Shown here piece after piece: positions 1-7,090 of a DNA stretch of 7,881 nucleotides. The notes under the pieces are model-generated. The model was not told the DNA's origin. It searched no databases and saw only the letters and a list, made by a program, of their open reading frames with translations. The stretch spans positions 1-7,881 of the forward strand of contig DAOWCB010000054.1 in NCBI GenBank assembly GCA_030633795.1, in the 5' to 3' direction. Both the position numbers and the translations under genes were made by a program. This stretch comes from Candidatus Aminicenantota bacterium. Its GTDB lineage: Bacteria > Acidobacteriota > Aminicenantia > Aminicenantales > Aminicenantaceae. Position 1 is the stretch's first letter; every line of letters begins with the position of its first letter.

Positions 1-159
1 CCCCATTCGCGGTATAACTAATACAGCTTCATGGGCCGATGCCTCGCATCCATTAATGCTAGGGTGGGGTGGGGGGTCTAGGTTCGTGCATAATCCAGGT
101 TAACAGGTAATGGATATTTTTTAAAATCAGAAGCTTTGACTAAATAGTGGAAATATGAC
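1..159. other. Non-coding stretch downstream of the guaA-dnaE operon
   Basis: No convincing gene is visible here on either strand. Minus-strand ATG codons give only peptides of about a dozen residues. One plus-strand frame is open from base 2 to a TAA at 101-103, but 33 stop-free codons are unremarkable by chance and the translation resembles no family I know. A tRNA-like 'GGTTCG' at 81-86 has no pairing arms around it. Two local signals stand out: a G-rich tract at 61-76, and a 5-base-pair hairpin (93-97 with 111-115) followed by six T on the plus strand. This is most simply the 3' untranslated and intergenic DNA after the minus-strand operon. Confidence 0.6.
61..82 (-). other. C-rich, G-poor tract in the operon transcript (possible Rho rut site); G-rich on plus strand
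   Basis: The plus strand has G-runs of 3, 4 and 6 separated by single T, with a final GG. The minus-strand transcript would therefore carry a C-rich, G-poor stretch about 80-100 bases after the regulator stop codon. No intrinsic terminator (stem plus U-run in the minus direction) is seen after that gene, so Rho-dependent termination here is a reasonable guess. The plus strand could also form a two-tier G-quadruplex, although a fourth run of three G is missing. Both roles are inferences from composition only. Confidence 0.25.
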
Positions 160-726
160 TTATTGTTTCTGGTTGTCGATTAACCACATCTTAAGTTCTG
201 CCAGTATCCGGGCCTTTATCCTCTTTTCCAGCTCTCTCTGCACGCCCAGTATTTCTTTTTTGACCAATTCCCGGACTTTTTCATCCAGCTCAACTTTCAT
301 TTCGGCGGTTGAACCCAAGTCCCAAACAGGCTCCTCAGGAAGAGTCATCGGGATTTTTCTCTCCTCGATGGCGGTTCGCACCTTTTGAACCAAAGCATCC
401 GAATCGAAAGGCTTCTGAAGAAGTTGATCGTATTCGAAACTTTCCAACCTCTCCTTATCCAATGGTTCAAAGGCCTCTTTGATCAGTATCAGAGGCACTT
501 GATTAAAGGCTTCCTGATTTTTGATGTGTTCACCCAATTCATAACCATCCTTTTGGGGAAGCGAAAGGTTCAGGAGAATGGCATCTGGATTTATCTGGCT
601 AAGAGAATCCAAAACTTCTTGTCCATCGCTAAAAGGGAAGATTTCAAATTCTGAGGTGGGAAAGGATATTTGGATGAGCTTTTGAATGGAGGGAGAATCA
701 TCGGCAACAAGTATTTTGTAGTTCAT
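160..726 (-). CDS. Degenerate CheY-like receiver protein with C-terminal coiled-coil tail
   Basis: Probably a cytoplasmic signalling or adaptor protein of the response-regulator superfamily (188 aa). Residues 1-120 follow the receiver fold: the acidic pair D9-D10 after strand 1, the strand-3 region ending in 'LLNLSLPQKDGYEL', and K105-P106 after strand 5. The phospho-acceptor position is N53 (codon AAC, bases 568-570) instead of Asp, and the switch Thr/Ser position after strand 4 is K83, so classical phosphorylation is unlikely. Residues from about 131 to 183 are charged and rich in regularly spaced Leu/Ile/Val, predicting a long amphipathic helix or coiled coil. There is no DNA-binding or enzymatic output domain. 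The ATG lies 5 bases after the dnaE stop with no clear Shine-Dalgarno, so translation probably depends on ribosomes finishing dnaE. The partner and function are unknown. Confidence 0.88.
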   Translation of the reverse strand: MNYKILVADDSPSIQKLIQISFPTSEFEIFPFSDGQEVLDSLSQINPDAILLNLSLPQKDGYELGEHIKNQEAFNQVPLILIKEAFEPLDKERLESFEYDQLLQKPFDSDALVQKVRTAIEERKIPMTLPEEPVWDLGSTAEMKVELDEKVRELVKKEILGVQRELEKRIKARILAELKMWLIDNQKQ

Positions 727-731
727 CAGGT

Positions 732-3700
732 TTATTTATACTCTATATAAACTGATTTTTCACCGAGCAAATTCTCGACATCTTTGGTGAGTTCTTCTGA
801 AGGGACGACACCCTGTATCTCTCTCGACTGAGCGACCATCCGGTAGGAATGGGGGGCCTCCAGTTCGAAGATCACAGGACATTGCCCCCTGTACTCATTC
901 AGAATAGTTTTTAGTTCTTCGAAAACAGTCTCCTCGATGCCCGGAAGAAAAATCCTCAGCACCACTCTCTTGGCTTGTTTCTGGAATGCCTCCCCCAGAG
1001 GCATGATCTGCAGCAGGTGAATTCGCCGACTCTCTCCCTCCCCTAAAAATTTCCCCTTGATCCAAACGAGCTGGTCTGCTCTCAAATACTCATAATTCTT
1101 TTGATAGCTGTCCGGAAAAACGACCACTTCGATGCGGCCGCTCAGGTCTTCAAGCTGCAGTGTAGCCATCCTTTCCTCCTTTTTTGTCCTTAGCTGCTTC
1201 ACGGAGGAAATGATACCTGCAACTTTGATCTCACTGTTAAAATCCAACTCATCATCCAACTGGCTAATTGTGTGAGAGACAAGACGATTCAACTGTTTTC
1301 CATAATGTGTTAGAGGGTGTCCCGTGATGTAAAAGCCCAAAACATCCTTTTCATAGGAGAGCAACAAGGATTCATCCCATTCCCTCATTTCCTGAACTTC
1401 TGGAGGGATCTGGGGCGATTCGATGTGCCCCTTCCCAAAAAGAAGATTTTGTTTGGAAGATTTGATCTTTTGGATTTCATGGGAATAGTCGATCATATTG
1501 TCGACAAGATGAAACATCTGGGATCTTTTCCACTTCAGGAAATCGAGCGCCCCAGCTTTGATCAAGCTTTCGATGACCTTTCTATTTATGGTTTTGGGGC
1601 TTGCTTCATCAAAAATATCGAACGGAGAAGAAAAGCGCCCTTTTTTCTTCCTTGTATTTATCAAAGTTCTGATGGCTCCTTCTCCAACATTTTTGATGGC
1701 AGAGAGCCCAAAGCGGATGTTCCCTTCCGAGACGGTGAAATTGAAGTCACTTTCATTTATGTCCGACTGGAGCACTTCGATCCCCATTTCTTTACATTCG
1801 TTCATATATTTGACCACTTGGGATGTCACTCCTCTTTCCGCCTCAGATGTGAGGAGAGCAGCCAAAAAATAGACAGGATAGTGGGCTTTCAGAAAGGCCG
1901 TGTGGTAGGCAAGAAATGCATAGGCAGCACTGTGGGATTTATTGAATCCGTATCCGGCGAAATGTTTGATCAGCTCAAAAATCTTGCTAGACTTGGCCGG
2001 CGAAAGGCCTTTTTCCTTGGATCCCCGTGCAAACCTTTGCTTCTGCGCTTTCATCACTGAGGTAATCTTTTTCCCCATGGCTTTCCTCAAAAGGTCCGCT
2101 TCAGCCATGGAATACCCAGCCAGCTCGGTCGCGATCTGCATCACCTGTTCCTGATAGACAATTATCCCTTTGGTCTCTTTGAGGATAAGCTCCAGTTCCG
2201 GGAATTCATAACTGATCCTGTCGGGATGATTTTTACGTTTGACAAATTCATCCGTCATGCCGCTTTGCAATGGGCCGGGCCGATACAAGGCATTCATGGC
2301 AATCAGGTCCCTCAGCGTTTCAGGTTTGTAATTCCGGAGCAGGTCTTTCATCCCAGCACTTTCAAACTGGAATACGCCATCTGTGTTACCCGATTGGAAA
2401 ACCTCGAAGGTTTTTTTATCATCCAAGGGAATATGGTCCATATCGATCTCTTTTCCACTGTCCTTTTTTACCAGTTCCACAGTATCCTGGATAACGGTGA
2501 GGTTGCGAAGCCCCAGCAAGTCCATCTTCAGAAGCCCGATAGCTTCAATATCCCCCATCGGAAATTGGGTGGTTATTTCTCCCTTGACGGATTGATACAA
2601 AGGCATAAACTCCACAAGAGGTTTGGGAGTGATGACGATCCCGGCAGCATGAATGGAAGGATGGCGGACCTGCCCCTCCAGTTTCTGAGCGACCGATAGC
2701 AGATGGGCGATTTTTGCATCCTTATCTCTCAACTCTCGCAGTTGAGGGAGATTTTTCAAAGCCCCTGCTATCGAGGAATCCGGACCGAACGGGGGAATCA
2801 TCTTGGCAATCCTGTCCACTTCCGGAAGAGGAACTTCTAGAGCCCTCCCCACATCTCGTACGGCCTGGCGAGCCGCCATAGTCCCGAAGGTGATGATCTG
2901 GCAGACATTCTCCCGCCCGAATTTCTCTGTGACATAGGAAAGGACTTCATCCCTTCGTCTTCCACAAAAATCGATGTCGATATCCGGAAGACTGATTCGT
3001 TCCGGATTCAGGAATCGCTCGAACAAAAGATCGTACTCAAGAGGATCTATAGCCGTGATTCCCAAAGAAAAGGCTAGAAGGCTGCCTGCCGCAGATCCTC
3101 TTCCTGGGCCCACAGGGATTTCTCTCGTGCGTGCCTCACGGATCAAGTCCCAGACAATCAAGAAATACCCTTCGAATCCCATTTCTTTGACGAGCCTTAC
3201 TTCCTTTGCCAGCCTCTTTTCATAGGCTTGACGCCCGGGGAGTTCTCCCTGTTCAATCCGAGGAGATAACATGGCCATCTTTTCCTCGAATCCCTGTTTG
3301 ATGACCTGATCAAAATATTCTTCCAGAGAACTATCCCCCGGCGGATTAAAATTCGGCAAAAAATACCCAGAATGAGGGAAGTCAAAATTGCACTTGGCTG
3401 CAATTTTGGTCGTGTTCTGGATTGCTTCAGGCGTCTCCTTGAAAAGTTCCATCATCTCATCGTGCGACTTGAAATAGAATTCCTGGGTGGCAAAACGGAT
3501 TCTGTCCTGGTCCGTGACTTTTTTATTCGTCTGGATACACAGAAGGATATCCTGGCTTTCATGATCTTCTTTGCGGAAATAATGGACATCGTTTGTTGCA
3601 ACTAAGGGGAGATTGAGCTTTTTGGCCAGCCTCACAAGAAGAGGATTGATCTCCTTTTGAGCCGGGATTCCATGATCCATCAGTTCGATATAAAAATCCC

Positions 3701-4217
3701 CTGGAGCAAAAAAGGCGGCATACTCGAGAGCTGTCTCCTCAGCCTTATCTGCCAATCCTAATCCCAGATTATGACTGATCTCTCCCTTGAGACAGGCTGA
3801 CAGACCGATCAGTCCCTCGCTGTGTTGAACCAACAGCTCCTTATCGATACGAGGCTTGTAATAAAAACCTTCCAGGTATGCTTTTGTGATGAGCCGACAA
3901 AGATTCCCGTATCCTTTTTCGTCCTTGACAAGGAGAACCAGATGGAAGTATCTGGGCCCCTTTTGGTCGGGAGATTTTTCGAACCGGCTTTCGGGAGCCA
4001 CATAGATTTCACATCCCAGGATGGGTTTGATCTTTTTTTCCTTTGCCTGTCTAAAAAAACTCACAGCTCCAAAAATATTGCCGTGATCGGTTAGGGAAAC
4101 GGCAGGCATCTTGTTTTCGTAGGCGGCCTCCACGAGCGCAGATGTTTTGAGCGCCCCATCGAGAATGCTGAATTCTGAATGATTGTGAAGGTGAAGGAAT
4201 GTCGATTCCATGCTCAT
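732..4217 (-). CDS. dnaE: DNA polymerase III subunit alpha (DnaE1 type)
   Basis: Catalytic subunit of the chromosomal replicase, a C-family polymerase; 1161 aa from this start, close to E. coli DnaE (1160). An N-terminal PHP domain (about 5-280) keeps a full metal-ligand set: H9, H11, D20, H45, E70, H92, C142, D210, H212. The polymerase core shows 'GPGRGSAAGS' near 371, 'PDIDIDF' with catalytic D414 and D416, and the third aspartate D566 in 'KMDLLGLR'. 'GYGFNKSHSAAYA' lies near 755, an internal clamp-binding motif QNLLF at 923-927, an OB fold at about 995-1074, then a short C-terminal domain. The ATG at 4215-4217 overlaps the guaA stop as ATGA, suggesting translational coupling. A GTG at 4223 (1163 aa) and an ATG at 4211 (1159 aa, with GGGA six bases upstream) are also possible starts. 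The identity is certain; the start is not. Confidence 0.97.
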   Translation of the reverse strand: MSMESTFLHLHNHSEFSILDGALKTSALVEAAYENKMPAVSLTDHGNIFGAVSFFRQAKEKKIKPILGCEIYVAPESRFEKSPDQKGPRYFHLVLLVKDEKGYGNLCRLITKAYLEGFYYKPRIDKELLVQHSEGLIGLSACLKGEISHNLGLGLADKAEETALEYAAFFAPGDFYIELMDHGIPAQKEINPLLVRLAKKLNLPLVATNDVHYFRKEDHESQDILLCIQTNKKVTDQDRIRFATQEFYFKSHDEMMELFKETPEAIQNTTKIAAKCNFDFPHSGYFLPNFNPPGDSSLEEYFDQVIKQGFEEKMAMLSPRIEQGELPGRQAYEKRLAKEVRLVKEMGFEGYFLIVWDLIREARTREIPVGPGRGSAAGSLLAFSLGITAIDPLEYDLLFERFLNPERISLPDIDIDFCGRRRDEVLSYVTEKFGRENVCQIITFGTMAARQAVRDVGRALEVPLPEVDRIAKMIPPFGPDSSIAGALKNLPQLRELRDKDAKIAHLLSVAQKLEGQVRHPSIHAAGIVITPKPLVEFMPLYQSVKGEITTQFPMGDIEAIGLLKMDLLGLRNLTVIQDTVELVKKDSGKEIDMDHIPLDDKKTFEVFQSGNTDGVFQFESAGMKDLLRNYKPETLRDLIAMNALYRPGPLQSGMTDEFVKRKNHPDRISYEFPELELILKETKGIIVYQEQVMQIATELAGYSMAEADLLRKAMGKKITSVMKAQKQRFARGSKEKGLSPAKSSKIFELIKHFAGYGFNKSHSAAYAFLAYHTAFLKAHYPVYFLAALLTSEAERGVTSQVVKYMNECKEMGIEVLQSDINESDFNFTVSEGNIRFGLSAIKNVGEGAIRTLINTRKKKGRFSSPFDIFDEASPKTINRKVIESLIKAGALDFLKWKRSQMFHLVDNMIDYSHEIQKIKSSKQNLLFGKGHIESPQIPPEVQEMREWDESLLLSYEKDVLGFYITGHPLTHYGKQLNRLVSHTISQLDDELDFNSEIKVAGIISSVKQLRTKKEERMATLQLEDLSGRIEVVVFPDSYQKNYEYLRADQLVWIKGKFLGEGESRRIHLLQIMPLGEAFQKQAKRVVLRIFLPGIEETVFEELKTILNEYRGQCPVIFELEAPHSYRMVAQSREIQGVVPSEELTKDVENLLGEKSVYIEYK

Positions 4218-5746
4218 TCCCACTCTATGGTCCCCGGTGGTTTTGTTGTTATGTCATACACAACGCGGTTGACTCCATCCACCTCGTTCACGATGCGACT
4301 GGAGATTCTAGAAAGGACATCGGTATTAGCAGGGTACCAATCAGCCGTCATCCCGTCCACACTGCGAACCAGCCGGAGCACCACCACTCTTTGGTATGTG
4401 CGCCGGTCACCCATCACCCCCACGGATTTGACCGGTAATAAAACTGTGAAAGCTTGCCACAGCTTGTTGTACAGCCGCGCTTTTTTTATTTCTTGAATCA
4501 AGATCTCATCGGCCTCCCGTATGATCTTCAGTCTTTCTCTCGTCACCTCGCCCACGATCCTAACAGCCAGTCCTGGCCCGGGAAAGGGGTGCTGAAGGAT
4601 AAATTCTTTCTCCACACCGAGCTTTCTGCCCAGCTCTCTGACTTCATCTTTGAACAACTCTTTTAAAGGTTCGACCAATCGGAAAGACAAATTTTTGGGC
4701 AATCCCCCGACATTATGATGGGACTTGATCTTAGAGGAGGGGCCTTTCACAGGATTACTCTCAATGACATCGGGATAAATCGTTCCTTGAGCCAAAAATG
4801 TCACCTTTCCGATTTTTTTAGCTTCTTGCTCGAAAATCCGGATGAACTCCTTGCCGATAATTTTTCTCTTCCTCTCCGGAGAAATGATCCGTTCAAGCTT
4901 CTCCAGGAATGACTTAGAGGCATCCACGCCGATAACGTTCAGCGAGAATTGAGGCCTAAAGCTTTTCAACAATTCCTGGAACTGTCCCTTTCGCAGCAGG
5001 CCATTATCGACAAATATGCAGGTAAGACGATCTTTTATCGCTTTATGAATGAGCAGAGATGTCACCAGAGAATCAACACCTCCGCTCAAACCACAAATGA
5101 CTCTTTCCTTCCCGACTTGATCCCGAATTTCCTGGACTTTTGCCTGGATAAACGAGCCCATTTTCCACTCTTTTTTTAGGCCTGCTTGCCGAAAGAGAAA
5201 ATTCGCGAGAACTCGCAAGCCTTGCGTGGTGTGGATAACCTCCGGGTGGAACTGAACACCAAAAATTTTCTTTTTTTGCGACTCAATCACAGCCGCATGG
5301 CAACTAGAGGTCTTTCCAGAGATAAGGAATTCAGGCGGGACATCATGAATCCTGTCCCCATGGCTCATCCAGACCTGCCCTCGATCCTTGATGCCGGAGA
5401 GCAGTCCTTTTCTGTCTTTCACTTCCAAGTGCGCAAAACCATATTCCCTTTTTTTTGAAGGTTTGACCTTTCCCCCTAAAACATGAGCCATGATCTGGAG
5501 GCCGTAACAGATACCGAGAATCGGAATCCCCAACTGAAAAATCTCTTCAGAAATCGCAGGAGATTCTGGGGCGTAAACGCTTTGGGGACCCCCAGAGAGG
5601 ATAATGGCTCCAGGATTCTCTGTTTTGATCCTGGATAGGGGTAGATTGAAAGGGAATATCTCAGAATACACGCCCAATTCTCTTATCTTTCGTGCGATCA
5701 ATTGGGTGTATTGCGAGCCAAAATCGAGAATACAAACCTTATCCAT
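4214..5746 (-). CDS. guaA: GMP synthase (glutamine-hydrolysing)
   Basis: Converts XMP to GMP using ATP and the amide nitrogen of glutamine, the last step of de novo guanine nucleotide synthesis, in the cytoplasm. The 510 aa are full length for the two-domain bacterial enzyme. Residues 1-190 are a class I glutamine amidotransferase with nucleophile C80 in 'GICYG' and H167/E169 in 'QFHPEV'. Residues from about 195 to 385 are the ATP pyrophosphatase, with the P-loop 'SGGVDS' at 221-226 and 'GTIYPDVIES' at 321-330. The C-terminal dimerisation domain contains 'HPFPGPGLAVR' and ends in the family-typical 'KPPGTIEWE'. It is the first gene of the minus-strand operon and overlaps dnaE by 4 bases. No Shine-Dalgarno precedes the ATG, and a promoter-like pair places the transcript start at or next to it. 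The start fits the usual N-terminus 'VCILDFGSQYTQLIAR'. Confidence 0.98.
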   Translation of the reverse strand: MDKVCILDFGSQYTQLIARKIRELGVYSEIFPFNLPLSRIKTENPGAIILSGGPQSVYAPESPAISEEIFQLGIPILGICYGLQIMAHVLGGKVKPSKKREYGFAHLEVKDRKGLLSGIKDRGQVWMSHGDRIHDVPPEFLISGKTSSCHAAVIESQKKKIFGVQFHPEVIHTTQGLRVLANFLFRQAGLKKEWKMGSFIQAKVQEIRDQVGKERVICGLSGGVDSLVTSLLIHKAIKDRLTCIFVDNGLLRKGQFQELLKSFRPQFSLNVIGVDASKSFLEKLERIISPERKRKIIGKEFIRIFEQEAKKIGKVTFLAQGTIYPDVIESNPVKGPSSKIKSHHNVGGLPKNLSFRLVEPLKELFKDEVRELGRKLGVEKEFILQHPFPGPGLAVRIVGEVTRERLKIIREADEILIQEIKKARLYNKLWQAFTVLLPVKSVGVMGDRRTYQRVVVLRLVRSVDGMTADWYPANTDVLSRISSRIVNEVDGVNRVVYDITTKPPGTIEWE

Positions 5747-5752
5747 GCGTCG

Positions 5753-5781
5753 ATTCTAACAATTGCAAGAATGAATGAAAA
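5753..5781 (-). promoter_or_regulatory. Candidate sigma-70-type promoter for guaA operon
   Basis: Read on the minus strand, TTTTCA (bases 5781-5776, 4 of 6 matches to TTGACA) is followed after exactly 17 bases by TAGAAT (5758-5753, 5 of 6 matches to TATAAT). The expected start point, seven bases after the -10 box, is base 5746, the A of the guaA ATG. This would give a leaderless mRNA and explain the missing ribosome binding site. It is a consensus match by eye only. Confidence 0.4.
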
Positions 5782-5816
5782 GGGTGAAATTGCTTTCTTA
5801 ACAAACTTTTTTAATT

Positions 5817-5822
5817 TATAAT
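5817..5822 (+). promoter_or_regulatory. Candidate -10 box (TATAAT) for apgM
   Basis: A perfect TATAAT sits in an AT-rich stretch of the divergent gap. No good -35 box is found at 16-18 bases: TTAACA (5798-5803) is only 13 bases away, and TTGCTT (5790-5795) is 21 away and matches only three positions. If used, transcription would begin near 5829, which excludes the upstream ATG at 5821 and fits translation from the ATG at 5875. Confidence 0.35.
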
Positions 5823-5864
5823 GAAACATCGAGAAATTTCTGGTAAAGATGAAGGTTTGCCCCT

Positions 5865-5870
5865 GGAGAA
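5865..5870 (+). promoter_or_regulatory. Ribosome binding site deciding the apgM start
   Basis: GGAGAA, with the GGAG core ending six bases before the ATG at 5875. The ATG at 5821, which gives an 18-residue longer protein, is preceded only by A/T-rich DNA with no purine-rich motif. This supports the downstream start. Confidence 0.7.
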
Positions 5871-5874
5871 GAAC

Positions 5875-7077
5875 ATGGATTGGGAAAAGATCTCAACAGA
5901 ATTAAGCACGGACACACCGTCAAAAATCATCCTCCTCGTGATGGACGGACTGGGCGGGCTTCCACACAACGGGAAAACCGCACTGGAAGCTGCCCTCACT
6001 CCACACTTGGATAACCTTGCAGCGAAAAGCGCGTGTGGCCTGTCAGAGCCTGTTTTCATGGGAATCACACCGGGAAGCGGGCCCGCTCATCTCTCGCTTT
6101 TTGGGTACGATCCCCTAAAGCACACACTGGGAAGAGGCATCCTGGAAGCTCTTGGGTTAGGGGTGGAGGTCGGGAAGAACGACATGGTCGCCCGTGGCAA
6201 CTTTGCCACACATAAAGAAAATATGATCACAGACAGGCGGGCAGGAAGAATTCCGACCTCCGAAAATGTGCAACTCTGTGAAAAAATCAATGCTTTCTTA
6301 GAATCCCGGGAAGAACCACGAATAAAGGTGTATCCGGGAAAGGAACACCGATTCGTCGTCAAATTCAGCGGTGAGAATCTTTGCGATGCGCTGAGCGATG
6401 CCGACCCCCAAAAAGAAAACAAGCCCCGCGCATACAGCCAACCCCTAGATGATGAGGCACAAAAAACAGCCCAAGTGGTCAATTCTTTTCTGGATGATCT
6501 GACAGATTTCCTGAAAGATTCAACTCCGGCAAACACAGCGCTTCTTCGCGGTTTTTCCAAGCATCCTTCCCTTCCGTCAATGCAAGATCTGTACAAACTC
6601 AGACCTGTGGCCTTGGCCAACTATCCAATGTACAAAGGGTTGGCCAAATTAATCGGGATGGCAATCGTCGATGCGGGACCGGAGATAGAAGACCTGTTCG
6701 ATGCCCTTGATGATATCTATTCGGACTACAATTTTTTCTATATTCATGTGAAAAAACCCGATGCCGCAGGAGAGGATGGCAACTATGATGCCAAAAAGGC
6801 GGCCATCGAAGAAACCGACACTTACATACCTCGCCTCATGGGCAAAAACTCTGATGTGTTGGTCGTGACATCCGACCATTCCACCCCCAGTTCTCTCAAA
6901 TCACACTCCTGGCATCCCAACCCGTTTATGCTTCATGGTCCAACAGCTATGCCAGACGCCGTTGCCCGATTTTCTGAACGAACCTGCTCTCAAGGTTATC
7001 TGGGACGGTTTCAAGCCATCTACGCCATGCCCCTCATGCTGGCACATGCCGGGAAGCTGAAAAAGTATGGCGCATAA
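5875..7077 (+). CDS. apgM: 2,3-bisphosphoglycerate-independent phosphoglycerate mutase, archaeal type (ApgM)
   Basis: Interconverts 3-phosphoglycerate and 2-phosphoglycerate in lower glycolysis/gluconeogenesis, in the cytoplasm. It belongs to the alkaline phosphatase superfamily, which uses two divalent metals and a phosphoserine intermediate. From this start it is 400 aa, usual for the family. Visible motifs are 'MDGLGGLP' with metal ligand D24, 'TPGSGPAHLSLFGYDP' with predicted nucleophile S68, 'KKPDAAGEDGN' with D296, 'TSDHSTP' with D334/H335, and 'SHSWHP' with H344/H347. The D-x-x-x-H metal pair of archaeal members appears here as D296/E300. I chose ATG 5875 because of the GGAG six bases upstream; the ATG at 5821 would add 18 poorly conserved-looking residues and lies inside a TATAAT. 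It is transcribed divergently from guaA and followed 13 bases later by the amidase gene, so the two are probably co-transcribed. Confidence 0.93.
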   Translation: MDWEKISTELSTDTPSKIILLVMDGLGGLPHNGKTALEAALTPHLDNLAAKSACGLSEPVFMGITPGSGPAHLSLFGYDPLKHTLGRGILEALGLGVEVGKNDMVARGNFATHKENMITDRRAGRIPTSENVQLCEKINAFLESREEPRIKVYPGKEHRFVVKFSGENLCDALSDADPQKENKPRAYSQPLDDEAQKTAQVVNSFLDDLTDFLKDSTPANTALLRGFSKHPSLPSMQDLYKLRPVALANYPMYKGLAKLIGMAIVDAGPEIEDLFDALDDIYSDYNFFYIHVKKPDAAGEDGNYDAKKAAIEETDTYIPRLMGKNSDVLVVTSDHSTPSSLKSHSWHPNPFMLHGPTAMPDAVARFSERTCSQGYLGRFQAIYAMPLMLAHAGKLKKYGA

Positions 7078-7090
7078 CGGTTTAACAAAA

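Noticed and set aside
77..105. Possible tRNA T-arm ('GGTTCG' at 81-86)
   Set aside because: The flanks do not pair into a T-stem, and no acceptor, D or anticodon arms are found around it.
124..150. Small TCA/TGA hairpin followed by TTTT after the regulator gene on the minus strand
   Set aside because: Only three clean base pairs with an AT-only tail; too weak for an intrinsic terminator.
1317..2060. 247-codon open frame on the plus strand inside dnaE
   Set aside because: Lies wholly antisense to the unmistakable dnaE polymerase core and C-terminal half; its translation shows no family motif and no ribosome binding site stands out.
2226..2699. 157-codon plus-strand open frame within dnaE
   Set aside because: Antisense shadow of dnaE with no recognisable domain.
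5747..5874. Riboswitch (for example a purine type) ahead of guaA or apgM
   Set aside because: The guaA leader is at most 74 bases and probably absent, with no conserved junction motifs or strong stems; nothing purine-riboswitch-like is visible on either strand.
6087..6620. 177-codon minus-strand open frame opposite apgM
   Set aside because: Antisense to conserved ApgM sequence; Ser/Arg-rich composition typical of a reverse-frame shadow.
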